Shown piece by piece: positions 49,937 through 58,677 of a stretch of DNA of 64,000 bases. The stretch is taken from the NCBI GenBank assembly GCA_963809795.1, contig CAWELN010000006.1, forward strand, positions 248,001 through 312,000, read 5' to 3'. A model generated the notes under the pieces. The model searched no databases. It saw only the letters and a program-made list of their open reading frames with translations, and was not told the origin of the DNA. Each line of letters starts with the position of its first letter. The stretch's first letter is position 1. The translations under genes were made by a program, and so were the position numbers. This DNA is from DASUAS01 sp963809795 (GTDB lineage Bacteria > Actinomycetota > Acidimicrobiia > IMCC26256 > DASPTH01).

Positions 49937-50653
49937 TCAGCGCAGCTCGGTGTGGGTCTGCAGGAACGCGGTCGCGTCGTCCCAGGAGGCGCGGTCGGCG
50001 TCCTCGTTGCGCATCTCGCCCCACGGTGCGGTGAAGGCGTGCGTCGCGCCCGGGTAGCGGCGCACCTCGGCGTCGACGTCCCAGCGATCGATCCGAGCCC
50101 GGAGGTCCGCGAGCAGCTCCGGCGGCATCACGAAGTCGTCCTCGCCGTAGATGAACAGCGTGGGGCAGGTGAGCTGCCAGAGCAGGTCGACGGGATGGAC
50201 CGGCGTGGTCGGCCCGAGCTCGTCGAACACCGGTTGGCTCGGGAAGAACAGGACCGCGGCGGCCAGGTCGCCACGGAGGCACGCCGCGAGCCAGGCGAGG
50301 GTCCCGCCGGTGCAGTAGCCCCACACCGCCACGCGTCGCGGATCGATCTCCGGCGATGCCTGCAGCGCGTCGACCGCACCTGCGAGCTCACGGGCTGCCC
50401 GGGTGAAGTCGAGTCGGGCGATGTGCTCGATCACCTCGTCGAACTGGTCGTAGCTCTCGCGGTTCGTCGGACCGTGGCCGTGGTAGTAGTCCGGCACGAC
50501 CGATGCGTAGCCGAGCTCGGCGAGACGCCCTTGCACGCCATGGATGAACGGATTCGGGCCGTAGGCCTCGGCCCCGAGCACGACCGCCGGATGCGGCCCG
50601 CGACCGGCGGGCATGACCAAGGAGAGCGAGCCGTCGAGCAGCGGAGCGGTCAA
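49937..50653 (-). CDS. Dienelactone hydrolase family protein
   Basis: About 238 residues. MPAGRGPHPAVVLGAEAYGP opens the fold, VAVWGYCTGGTLAWLA holds the Cys nucleophile of dienelactone hydrolases, LFIYGEDDFVMPPELL the Asp, and RRYPGATHAFTAPWGE the His. It should open a lactone or hydrolyse an ester. The start is probably TTG 50653, placed 13 bases after the P450 stop; ATG 50614 would shorten it by 13 residues. The long upstream extension in frame is antisense to nothing real and lies inside the P450 gene. Last gene of the 49937-54937 oxidative operon, a suitable place for lactone opening after oxygenation. Confidence 0.85.
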   Translation of the reverse strand: MTAPLLDGSLSLVMPAGRGPHPAVVLGAEAYGPNPFIHGVQGRLAELGYASVVPDYYHGHGPTNRESYDQFDEVIEHIARLDFTRAARELAGAVDALQASPEIDPRRVAVWGYCTGGTLAWLAACLRGDLAAAVLFFPSQPVFDELGPTTPVHPVDLLWQLTCPTLFIYGEDDFVMPPELLADLRARIDRWDVDAEVRRYPGATHAFTAPWGEMRNEDADRASWDDATAFLQTHTELR

Positions 50654-50666
50654 CGCGGCACCATCG

Positions 50667-51902
50667 CTACGGCAGGTGGACCGGAACGTTGGCGAACCCG
50701 CGCACCGTGCTGGTGTGCACCCACTCGAGCTCGTCGTCGACGACGTCCCAGGTGGGGAAGCGGGCGAGTGTCTCCTGCAGCGCGATGCGCGACTCGAGCC
50801 GGGCCAGCGCGGCGCCGATGCAGAAGTGCGTGCCGTAGCCGAACGAGAGGTGGCGGTCGATCTTGCGGTGCACGTCGAAGCGGTCCGGGTCGGCGAAGTG
50901 TCGCTCGTCGCGATTGGCGGCACCGTTGAGCAGGATGAGCTTCGACCCTTCCGGGATCGTCGTGTCGTGGAAGCGGACGTCTCGCGTCACCCACCGAGCG
51001 TTCACGGGGGACGGCGCCTCGTAGCGCAGGAGCTCTTCGATCGCGTTCGCGGCGAGGCCGGGATCCGCGGCGACCAGCGCCCGCTCGGCGGGGTTGCGGG
51101 CGAGGATGACCGCGGTCCAGCTCAGCAGGCGCGCCACCGTCTCGGTGCCGGCGATGGCGAGCATCTGGATGAACATCTCGAACTCGAGCTCGGTGACCGG
51201 CCGCGTCGTGCCGTCGTCGTCCTCGATCTCGCTGTTCACGAGCGCGGAGATCAGGTCATCGGTGGGATGGCGGCGCCGTTCCTCCATGATCTCGGGCAGC
51301 ATCTCCAACATCACCGTGCCGACCGAGCCGTCGCTGCGCAGGTCGGCCGGGATGCCTTCCTCCGACACCTTGAACCCGGTCTCGCCGCGCTCGTGATGGA
51401 ACATCTCGTCGATTCCGAGGCGCCACTCCCCGGCGTGTCCTTCCGGGAAGCCGAGCAGCGCGAGGATCACCGTCGGAGGCAGGAGGGCGCCGAACCGGTC
51501 GACGTAGTCGAAGCCCTCGCTGCCGACGAACGGGTCCAACAGCGTCGCGCACAGGCGTCGGACGCGGTCCTCGAGGTCGGCGATGGCGCGCGGCGTGAAT
51601 GCTCGGCTCACCAGCTTGCGGAAGCGGGTGTGGTCGGGCGGGTCCATCCAGATCATCATGGGCGCCGTCACCGGCTTCGAGCCCATGAGCTCGATGGTGG
51701 TGGCGTGCGCCGAGCTGTAGGTCTCGGTGTCGAGCATGGCGGGCAGCACGTCGTCGTACCGAGTGAGCGCGTAGAAGTCGAACTGCTCGTTGCGGTAGAC
51801 GGGCGCCTCGTCGCGCAGCCGTTTCCACACCGCCTGGGCGTCGACGTCGACGTCGTAGTCGTACGGGTCGTAGTAGAGGTCGGGAGCGGTGGTCGAGGTC
51901 AT
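50667..51902 (-). CDS. Cytochrome P450 (actinobacterial CYP-type)
   Basis: 411 residues. An N-terminal hydrophilic start is followed by DPPDHTRFRKLVSRAFTPRA (C-helix region), the I-helix MLAIAGTETVARLLSWT with the acid-Thr pair, ExxR in EELLRYEAPSPV, and the haem loop SFGYGTHFCIGAALARLE with the proximal Cys. The DPPDHTR motif and length place it among soluble actinobacterial P450s acting on terpenes, steroids or fatty acids. No ferredoxin is adjacent. ATG at 51902 overlaps the dioxygenase stop by four bases, and the hydrolase follows 13 bases later. Confidence 0.92.
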   Translation of the reverse strand: MTSTTAPDLYYDPYDYDVDVDAQAVWKRLRDEAPVYRNEQFDFYALTRYDDVLPAMLDTETYSSAHATTIELMGSKPVTAPMMIWMDPPDHTRFRKLVSRAFTPRAIADLEDRVRRLCATLLDPFVGSEGFDYVDRFGALLPPTVILALLGFPEGHAGEWRLGIDEMFHHERGETGFKVSEEGIPADLRSDGSVGTVMLEMLPEIMEERRRHPTDDLISALVNSEIEDDDGTTRPVTELEFEMFIQMLAIAGTETVARLLSWTAVILARNPAERALVAADPGLAANAIEELLRYEAPSPVNARWVTRDVRFHDTTIPEGSKLILLNGAANRDERHFADPDRFDVHRKIDRHLSFGYGTHFCIGAALARLESRIALQETLARFPTWDVVDDELEWVHTSTVRGFANVPVHLP

Positions 51903-52765
51903 GCCGTCCTTCCGTCCAGGGCGCCTTCGGCGAGCAGCTCCATGGGGTCGCGCATGCGCACCATCCCGAGGTAGCCGCCGCCGTCGGCGATGGCGTCGTG
52001 GACCGCGTAGCCGAGGAGCTCCTGGGCGGCCGGCGACAACGTCCGGGCGACCGCGGGTGGTACCGCCAGAGAGTTGTTCTCCTCGGTGCGCAACCAGCCG
52101 AGCGTATAGCTGACGTGCACGCCGAGACGCCATTCGTCGGCGGTGGCGTTGGTACCGGCGAAGTGGATGGTCGAGCCGAGGTAGATCACCGCGCCGCCGG
52201 CCGGCAGCTCGGCGGCGACGATCTCGTCATCGAGGGGCTGGCGCCCGCGCGGCCACCGGTGACTGCCGGGGACCACACGCGTCGCGCCGTTGTCGGCGCG
52301 GAAGTCGACGAGCGCGACCAGCGATGCGATCTGCAGCTCGTCGTGCGGGCGCGGGAAGTGCGGCCACACGTCCTCGTCGCGATGGGGGATCTGGGCTTCC
52401 GCGCCGGGACCCCGCGCGATCAGGTGACCGAGGTTGAGGCGATACCGCGAGCAGGACGGCAGCAGGATCTCGTCGCAGACGTGCCGGTAGGTGTGATGGG
52501 TCATCACCTCGTCGGCGAACGTCGGCGAGACCGCGGCCAGCGCCGAGACGTGCTTGGTGCAGGGCCCGAAGAAGGCCTGGATCATCGGGTTGATGGTGCG
52601 CATCCCGGGCTCGGCGGCGGCGACCGCGTCGGCGACTTCGGCGTTGACCGCGTCGACGGTCGCCTCGGGGACGAATCGGTCGACGAGGACCGCGCCGTCG
52701 GCGCGGAGGGCGTCGGTGATGGCCGCGTCGTCGGTGGTGTCGGCGAAGCGGGCGATTGGAGCCAC
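51899..52765 (-). CDS. Phytanoyl-CoA dioxygenase family protein (Fe(II)/2-oxoglutarate oxygenase)
   Basis: 288 residues. The jelly-roll metal site is visible as IPHRDEDVWPHFPRPHDELQ (HxD type His-Arg-Asp) near 128 and GSTIHFAGTNATADEWRLGV near 200 (distal His; the following Arg binds 2-oxoglutarate). These enzymes hydroxylate with O2 and 2-oxoglutarate. Members act on phytanoyl-CoA, small acids or natural products, so the substrate is open. The GTG start at 52765 is three bases after the LLM stop, and the stop overlaps the P450 start, making a dioxygenase-P450 pair. Confidence 0.87.
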   Translation of the reverse strand: MAPIARFADTTDDAAITDALRADGAVLVDRFVPEATVDAVNAEVADAVAAAEPGMRTINPMIQAFFGPCTKHVSALAAVSPTFADEVMTHHTYRHVCDEILLPSCSRYRLNLGHLIARGPGAEAQIPHRDEDVWPHFPRPHDELQIASLVALVDFRADNGATRVVPGSHRWPRGRQPLDDEIVAAELPAGGAVIYLGSTIHFAGTNATADEWRLGVHVSYTLGWLRTEENNSLAVPPAVARTLSPAAQELLGYAVHDAIADGGGYLGMVRMRDPMELLAEGALDGRTA

Positions 52766-52768
52766 GGG

Positions 52769-53746
52769 CTACTCCTGCGCCCGCGGGAGCACGACGTTGG
52801 CGACGTGCTCCAGGTACGGCCACGCGATCTCCGGCGGGATGCCACCGCAGAGCGGCATGAGCATGAGCATGCCGCCGTTGCGCACGATCTCGGCCGCCTC
52901 GTCGGTGCTGTAGATCTTGTGGGCCGGCGACGTGGCCCGCAGCTCGTCGACCGTCTGCGCGTGCGAGATGCTCGCGGTGGTCTCGTCGCCCGGGTTCCAG
53001 GCCCCGTACATCTTCACGTCGTGCAGGATGTACTCGCCGATCTCGTCCCACGCCTTGTCGACGTCGTCAGCGACGAACATCGTGGTGGGCGTGTCGTGCG
53101 AGGGCAGCTGGGTGATCCCCGGCTCGTGCCCGTGCTCGCGACACGACGCTTCGTAGGCCTCCAGCATTCCCGGGAGATTGCTCTGGGCCAGGAAGCCGAG
53201 GCCGTAGCGGCCGGCGCGCTTCGCCGCCGCGATCGAGCCGCCGCCCCACATGATCGGGGGTCCGCCGGGCGTCACCGGCGGCGGCGTGATGTGGATGCGC
53301 CGGCCCTCGTGCACGAACGGCTCACCCGTGCGTGCCTCCAGCAGCAGCTGCAGCTTCTCCTCGGCGATGCGGCCGCGCTGCTTCATGTCGAGGCCGTACT
53401 GCTCGAACTCCTCCGGGCGGTAGCCGATGCCGAACACGTACGACACCCGACCGCTGCTGATGATGTCGAGGACGTTCATGTCCTCGGCGAGACGGATCGG
53501 GTCGTAGAACGGCAGCAGCGCGGCGGCCAGGCTGATGTAGAGCTGCTGCGTGCGCGCCGCGATCGCCGACGCCAGCAGCATGGGCGAAGGGATGTAGCCG
53601 TCGGGCGAGGTGTGGTGCTCGGAGATCACCGCGGCGACGCCGCCGCGGCTCTCGGCCCAGGCTGCCATCTCGATCGCAGCCCGGTAGAGGTCGGTGGTCG
53701 AGCCGCCGAACTCGGGCGCGCGCATGTCGAAGCGCATCGTGAACAT
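52769..53746 (-). CDS. LLM-class flavin-dependent oxidoreductase
   Basis: 325 residues of the luciferase-like family. IEMAAWAESRGGVAAVISEH and TSPDGYIPSPMLLASAIAAR give the first blocks, VLDIISSGRVSYVFGIGYRP the flavin-site loop near 105, PGGPPIMWGGGSIAAAKRAG the mid loop near 170, and YGLGFLAQSNLPGMLEAYEA the barrel end. Members oxidise or oxygenate with FMN or F420, including Baeyer-Villiger-type oxygenation; which applies is unknown. ATG at 53746 is the start. Second gene of the oxidative operon, 87 bases after the alcohol dehydrogenase. Confidence 0.88.
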   Translation of the reverse strand: MFTMRFDMRAPEFGGSTTDLYRAAIEMAAWAESRGGVAAVISEHHTSPDGYIPSPMLLASAIAARTQQLYISLAAALLPFYDPIRLAEDMNVLDIISSGRVSYVFGIGYRPEEFEQYGLDMKQRGRIAEEKLQLLLEARTGEPFVHEGRRIHITPPPVTPGGPPIMWGGGSIAAAKRAGRYGLGFLAQSNLPGMLEAYEASCREHGHEPGITQLPSHDTPTTMFVADDVDKAWDEIGEYILHDVKMYGAWNPGDETTASISHAQTVDELRATSPAHKIYSTDEAAEIVRNGGMLMLMPLCGGIPPEIAWPYLEHVANVVLPRAQE

Positions 53747-53833
53747 GCGGAGCAGGCTTGCGCGCCGGATGCCTGCGCGTCAAAGCGCGGACGCAGTGGG
53801 TCGCGGGCGTCCCGACGTCGGGACCCGAACCGA

Positions 53834-54937
53834 TCAGAACGTGAGCACGCCCCGGGCGAGGGTGCCGCCGTGCATGTCCTCGACCACGGAGTGGAACTGC
53901 TCCATCGGGTAGGTCTTGCTCACCATCCGGTCGAGGTCGAGCAGGCCCTTCTTGTAGAGGTCGACGATCACCGGGATGTCACGCTGGGCCCGCACCCCGC
54001 CGGCCCGGCTCCCGATGATGCCGCGGTCGACCTGGGTGAGGTGGGTGATGGGGATGTCGTAGGTGACGCCCGGCGCCGGCACGCCGACCTGCACGCACAC
54101 GCCGCCCCAGTCGAGGACCTGCACCGCCTGCGACGTGACCGCGGGGTGGCCGACGCACTCGAACGACCAGTTCACGCCGCCGGCGCCGAAGGGCCCCTCG
54201 GGCATCTCCGGCGTGAACGGCAGCAGCTCGTGGATGGCCTGCACCGCGTCGGTCTCGGCCGCGTTGATGAAGTGCGTCGCCCCGAGCTCGAGCGCCAGCT
54301 CGCCCTTCGACGCCACGGTGTCGACGGCGATGATGTGGTTGGCGGCCTTGATGCGCAGGGCCTGGATGGTGGAGAGCCCCACGCCGCCGGCGCCGAACAC
54401 CGCCGCGTTGTCGCCCACCTGCACGTTGGCCCGATTGAACACCGAGCCCATGCCGGTCACGACGCCGCAGGCGATGAGGCACGCCGAGGTGAGCGGCACC
54501 TCGGGGTCGATCGGGACCGCCTGCACCTCCTTCACCAGGGTCATCTCCGCGAACGACGAGGTGGCGGCGAAGTTGCCGGCGGGCTCGCCGCCCACGGTGA
54601 AGATCTCCCGGCGGTTGCCGAGCGTCTTGCGGCACCACGTGGGCTTGCCGACCGAGCACTGGTCGCAGATGCCGCAGTTGGAGACGGTGGCGATGACCAC
54701 GTGGTCGCCGGGCTTCACCCGGGTGACCAGGGAGCCGACGGCTTCGACGACGCCGGCGCCCTCGTGGCCCATCAGGGAGGGGGCGGGCCACGGGATCGTG
54801 CCGTCGAGGAGGCTCACGTCGCTGTGGCAGACGCCCGCCGCCACCACCCGCACCAGCACCTCGTTGGGGCCGGGATCGATCACCTCGACGTCGTTGCGGA
54901 CCTCGGCACCTTCACCTGTGAACACGATTCCACGCAT
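53834..54937 (-). CDS. Zinc-dependent alcohol dehydrogenase (class III-like MDR)
   Basis: 367 residues. AAGVCHSDVSLLDGTIPWPA has the catalytic-zinc Cys, LMGHEGAGVVEAVG the His, CGICDQCSVGKPTWC the structural-zinc Cys set, and VFGAGGVGLSTIQALRIKAA the Rossmann motif near 180. Overall form resembles mycothiol- or NAD-linked class III enzymes, with ACLIACGVVTGMGSVFNRAN matching the catalytic Cys loop. It probably oxidises an alcohol of the pathway. ATG at 54937 was chosen; an upstream extension lacks homology. First gene of the five-gene minus-strand operon ending at 49937. Confidence 0.92.
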   Translation of the reverse strand: MRGIVFTGEGAEVRNDVEVIDPGPNEVLVRVVAAGVCHSDVSLLDGTIPWPAPSLMGHEGAGVVEAVGSLVTRVKPGDHVVIATVSNCGICDQCSVGKPTWCRKTLGNRREIFTVGGEPAGNFAATSSFAEMTLVKEVQAVPIDPEVPLTSACLIACGVVTGMGSVFNRANVQVGDNAAVFGAGGVGLSTIQALRIKAANHIIAVDTVASKGELALELGATHFINAAETDAVQAIHELLPFTPEMPEGPFGAGGVNWSFECVGHPAVTSQAVQVLDWGGVCVQVGVPAPGVTYDIPITHLTQVDRGIIGSRAGGVRAQRDIPVIVDLYKKGLLDLDRMVSKTYPMEQFHSVVEDMHGGTLARGVLTF

Positions 54938-55010
54938 GAGCAAGACCCTACCGCCCGAACCTGACGACCCGTCAGAACGCGATGGAGTGGCCGCTCGCGC
55001 GTTCCTGGCG

Positions 55011-55939
55011 TCACGCCCTCTCCTCACCGGCCGCAGGCCAGTGAGGTTCGGACGGAGGTGTTCGCCAGCCAAGGGTCGAGGCGTGGTCGATCAGAGTCCG
55101 GGTCGCGCGAGCAACCATCGGCCGGGTGTCATCGGCGCGATGAAGGAGCGACCAGGCCCAGAGGGGAACCGGGGATCGGACCGGCCGGCGGGTCAACGTC
55201 GGCGGCATCGGCGCCGAGTGGCGCTTCGGCGACTCGAGCACCGGCCGCCGCAATCGGGCCACGTGGTCGAAGAAGGCAGCCCCGGTGATGCCGCCATCGT
55301 CGATGTTGGTCACTGACGCCTGGTTGGCGTTCGCGAACGCAGAGGCGTAGCGGTTCCATGACCACCACGACGCTTCGTCGACATCGACGAGCACGGTGAT
55401 CTCGGATGCCGGCACGCTCTCGTGACGAGTCGCCTGATGAGCGCGTGGCATGACTGCCTCCAGGCGTCTCGTACCACAAGAGGTGGGCGGCCAAGTTGTG
55501 CCGTTCGAGGTCGGCCTCCTCGATCCAGGCGATGGCCAGGTCGAGGCTGCCTTCGGCCACCCGTGCCGCTTGAGTGTGTGACGGGAGGACCCATTCGTCG
55601 ACACGGACCCGGAGGTCGGGCATTGCTGCTGCCTCCGGGGGAAGCCAACTGACGTAGCCCAGCCGCAGCGGTGACTCTCCGCCGGTCTTTTCGAGTTCGA
55701 TCAAACGCCCGTGCCGCCGCGCCCAACACCTCTCGAGCATCGGTCAGGAACTGGCTGCCGGCGGGCGTCAATTCGACGTGTCGGCGGTCGCGGACGAGGA
55801 GCTGGGTCCCCAGCTCACGTTCGAGATTGCTGATCTGCTGCGAGAGCGACGGTCCCGCAAGGTGAAGCCGCTCTGCGGCCCGACCGAAGTGCAGCTCCTC
55901 GGCGACGGCGACGAAGTAGGTCAGCTGCCGGAGCTCCAC
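55011..55939 (-). pseudogene. LysR-family regulator, frame broken twice
   Basis: The N-terminal HTH is intact from ATG 55939: LRQLTYFVAVAEELHFGRAA and LHLAGPSLSQQISNLERELG with VRDRRHVELTPAGSQFL. The effector domain continues in two other frames: SPLRLGYVSWLPPEAAAMPD with LDLAIAWIEEADLERHNLAA, then LEAVMPRAHQATRHESVPAS and NIDDGGITGAAFFDHVARLR to the stop at 55011. The breaks near 55700 and 55455 each fit one extra base. It is divergent from the VOC gene at 56146 and has a LysR-type box 26 bases upstream, so it likely regulated that direction. Confidence 0.82.
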
Positions 55940-55965
55940 GCGGTCGATGGTAGAGCCGCGGGTGA

Positions 55966-55978
55966 TAGGCGGGGCCTA
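55966..55978. promoter_or_regulatory. LysR-type T-N11-A box
   Basis: TAGGC-GGG-GCCTA is a perfect 5-bp inverted repeat with a 3-base spacer that fits the T-N11-A consensus of LysR-family binding sites. It lies 26 bases upstream of the LysR start codon in the 206-base gap to the divergent VOC gene at 56146. Confidence 0.6.
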
Positions 55979-56145
55979 CCTCAGCTTGGTCACAAGTCGT
56001 GGACCCGACACGCGGACAAGGGTTGACTCGGATGCAGGACCTCCGCCCTGCGAAGCGCAGGACGAATCTGAGCTCCCGACCCACGCGATGTCATCCGGAA
56101 CGCGATGCGTCGCAACCACCACACCGAAGAAAGCACGAGGCAGCC

Positions 56146-56821
56146 ATGAGCCAAACCGAAGTCACCAACGTCTCCGGCGAGACGAGCGTTCGCAGTGTCA
56201 GCATGAAGCTCGAAGTCGACGTCATCCCCGTGTCCGACGTCGACCGAGCCAAGGGGTTCTACCAGCAACTGGGTTGGAGGCTCGACGATGACGTCGCGCC
56301 GTTCGACGGGCTCCGCATCGTCCAGTTCACACCCCCCGGCTCGGCAACCTCGATCACGTTCGGCACAGGGACTCACCACGGCCGCGCCCGGTTCGGCCGA
56401 GGCCAGTCTCACCGTCTCCGACATCGAGGCGGCCCATGACGGACTCGTCGGCCGTGGCATCGACGTGAGTGACGTGTGGCACGGCCCGCCGTTCCCCGTC
56501 GAGGCGCGGCAACCCGGCCCCGACCCCGAGCGCACCAGCTACGGGTCGTTCTGCTCCTTCACCGATCCCGACGACAATCTGTGGCTCGTCCAGGAGGTCA
56601 CCACTCGGCACCCAGGCCGGATGGACCCCTCGGAAACGGCCTTCGCGTCCGCGGACGACCTGGAGAACGCGCTGTGGCGTGCCGAGGCCGCCCATGTCGA
56701 GCACGAGAAGCGCACGGGGCGTTCGCACCTGCTTCACCGGTCGAGCCAAGACGAGAACTGGCCCGCCTGGTACGCCTCCTACATGGTGGCGGAGCAGGCC
56801 GGGAGTGATCTGCCGGCGTAA
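56146..56821 (+). pseudogene. VOC (glyoxalase-fold) protein, frame broken once
   Basis: From ATG 56146 the first frame gives LEVDVIPVSDVDRAKGFYQQ and LDDDVAPFDGLRIVQFTPPG. After ITFGTG it becomes nonsense. A second frame resumes with LTTAAPGSAEASLTVSDIEA, GSFCSFTDPDDNLWLVQEVT and a C-terminal extension with ADDLENALWRAEAAHVEHEK to 56821. Removing one A near 56366 restores GTGLTTAAPG. VOC proteins with this long helical C-terminal extension of about 50 residues are seen near LysR regulators. Local GC looks lower than in the surrounding kilobases. Confidence 0.78.
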
Positions 56822-56919
56822 CCGATTCGCGCTCACCCCGGCCGTCACTGGTGTGGCGGCGGGCGGCGCATCCTCATGCTCGAACCCGCGCAGCGGGAAC
56901 CCAGAAACGGAGCGAAGCG

Positions 56920-57750
56920 ATGCCTTCTCTCACCGTCGGAACCGAGAACGACGCCCCGATCGAGATCCACTACGAGGACCACGGCAGCGGACAGCCGATC
57001 GTGCTGATCCATGGCTACCCGCTGAATGGCAACTCGTGGGAACGCCAGGAGCGGGATCTGCTCGCCCATGGCTATCGAGTGATCAGCTACGACCGCCGCG
57101 GCTTCGGCCGCTCGAGTCAGCCGACCGTCGGCTACGACTACGACACCTTCGCTGCCGATCTGCAACGTGCTGATCGAGCACCTCGACCTGAGCAACATGG
57201 TCCTCGTCGGCTTCTCGATGGGCACCGGCGAGGTCACGCGCTACCTCGCCACCTACGGGTCGAAGCGGGTACGCAAAGCAGCACTGCTCGGCACCATCCC
57301 GCCGTTCGTGCTCAAGACCGACGACAACCCCGAGGGCGTCGACGGCAAGGTCTTCGCCGACATCAAGGCCGCGCTCGCCAACGATCGCTACGCATTCTTC
57401 GAGGACTTCCTCAACAACTTCAACAACGTCGACGTCCTCGGCGGCACCCGAATCAGCGACCGCGCGTGGCAGGCCAGCTTCAACGTCGCGGCCGGCTCCT
57501 CGCCCTTCGCGAGCTACGCATGCGTCGATACCTGGCTGACCGACTTCCGGCCTGATCTGCCGAAGATCGACGTCCCGGTACTCGTCATGCACGGCACCCA
57601 GGACCGCATCCTTCCGTTCGACTCGACCGCGGCGCGGCTTCCGGCGCTGATCGCCGATTGCACGCTCGTCCCGGTCGAGGGCGGTCCGCACAACATCGGC
57701 TGGACGCACGCCGACGAAGTCAACGCCGCGCTGCTCGCGTTCCTCAGTGA
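56920..57750 (+). pseudogene. Alpha/beta hydrolase (non-haem haloperoxidase type), frame broken
   Basis: From ATG 56920: IEIHYEDHGSGQPIVLIHGY and VISYDRRGFGRSSQPTVGYD belong to the haloperoxidase-type fold. After TFAADL the frame changes and continues with VLIEHLDLSNMVLVGFSMGT (Ser elbow), VLVMHGTQDRILPFDSTAAR (Asp) and VEGGPHNIGWTHADEVNAAL (His). Removing one C near 57164 restores DLNVLIEHL. The second frame does not stop at the family C terminus; it runs on over the next gene to 58141, so another indel near 57745 is likely. I end the feature at the nearest TGA, 57750. Confidence 0.75.
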
Positions 57751-57782
57751 GCAGAGTAGTCGACACCGCCCCGGAGGCTCTG

Positions 57783-58634
57783 ATGAACTCAGCAACGAAG
57801 ACCGCGCAAGTCAGGCTCGACCGAGTGACACCTTCATACGGTCGAGTCGTCCTCGACCATCCGCCGCTCAACCTCATGGGTCCGGAATTCGTTTTGCAGA
57901 TCCGCGAGGTCGTCACGGAGCTCGAGCACGACGACCGAGTGAAGGTGGTGGTCTTCGAAAGTGCCGTCGACGGCTTCTTCCTGAACCACTCCGACTTCCT
58001 CGCGAACTTCGAGGATCTGACCAGCATCCCGCAAGGTCCGACCGGCCTCGAGGCATGGCCCGACGTCCTGGTGCGCCTGACGCGCGCGCCGTTCGTGTCG
58101 ATCGCGCTGATCCGGGGCCGCGCGACCGGAAACGGCAGTGAGCTCGCGCTCGCCTGCGACATGAGCTTCGCGAGCCGAGAGAACACGCGCTTGTCGCAGT
58201 GGGAAGTGGGCGTCGGCCTCGTCGCGGGTGGAGGGCCCATGGCGCGATTGCCCCGGGTCATGGGACGGGGACGCGCCCTCGAAGTGCTCCTGAGCTCCGA
58301 CGACATCAGCGGCGCCGATGCCGAGCTCTTCGGCTACGTGAACCGTGCGCTCCCGGACGCCGAGCTGGACGATTTCGTCGACGCACTCGCAACCCGCATC
58401 GCCTCCTTCGACAAGTGGGCGATCGCCAACACCAAGCGCCTCGTGAACGAAGCCAGCCTGCCGCCCGACGTCGAAATCCGAGCGGGCTGGGACGCCTGCA
58501 TGGCCTCCGTCAAGCGACCCGCGGCGCAGGAACGAATCAAAGCCCTCCTGGCGCACGGGCTCCAGCAGCCCGGAGACGTGCAAGCTCGACTCGGCTTCTA
58601 CCTGGGACAGCTGGGCCTCGAGGACGAGCGCTGA
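57783..58634 (+). CDS. Enoyl-CoA hydratase/isomerase family protein
   Basis: 283 residues. YGRVVLDHPPLNLMGPEFVL opens the crotonase fold (normally L..P..NA), VKVVVFESAVDGFFLNHSDF is the first oxyanion-hole region without the usual AGGD, and FVSIALIRGRATGNGSELAL the second. QWEVGVGLVAGGGPMARLPR covers the catalytic-acid positions. The altered motif blocks and low similarity to typical hydratases suggest a divergent function. It starts at ATG 57783 and the next gene follows after 43 bases. It is located between the broken hydrolase and a fusion gene, in what looks like an acquired stretch. Confidence 0.78.
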   Translation: MNSATKTAQVRLDRVTPSYGRVVLDHPPLNLMGPEFVLQIREVVTELEHDDRVKVVVFESAVDGFFLNHSDFLANFEDLTSIPQGPTGLEAWPDVLVRLTRAPFVSIALIRGRATGNGSELALACDMSFASRENTRLSQWEVGVGLVAGGGPMARLPRVMGRGRALEVLLSSDDISGADAELFGYVNRALPDAELDDFVDALATRIASFDKWAIANTKRLVNEASLPPDVEIRAGWDACMASVKRPAAQERIKALLAHGLQQPGDVQARLGFYLGQLGLEDER

Positions 58635-58677
58635 AATCCCAACCGCCTCTCTCACTTTTGGAAGGAAGCACACGACC

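Noticed and set aside
51998..54964. 988-codon plus-strand frame over the PhyH, LLM and ADH genes
   Set aside because: Shadow of three independent, motif-bearing minus-strand genes.
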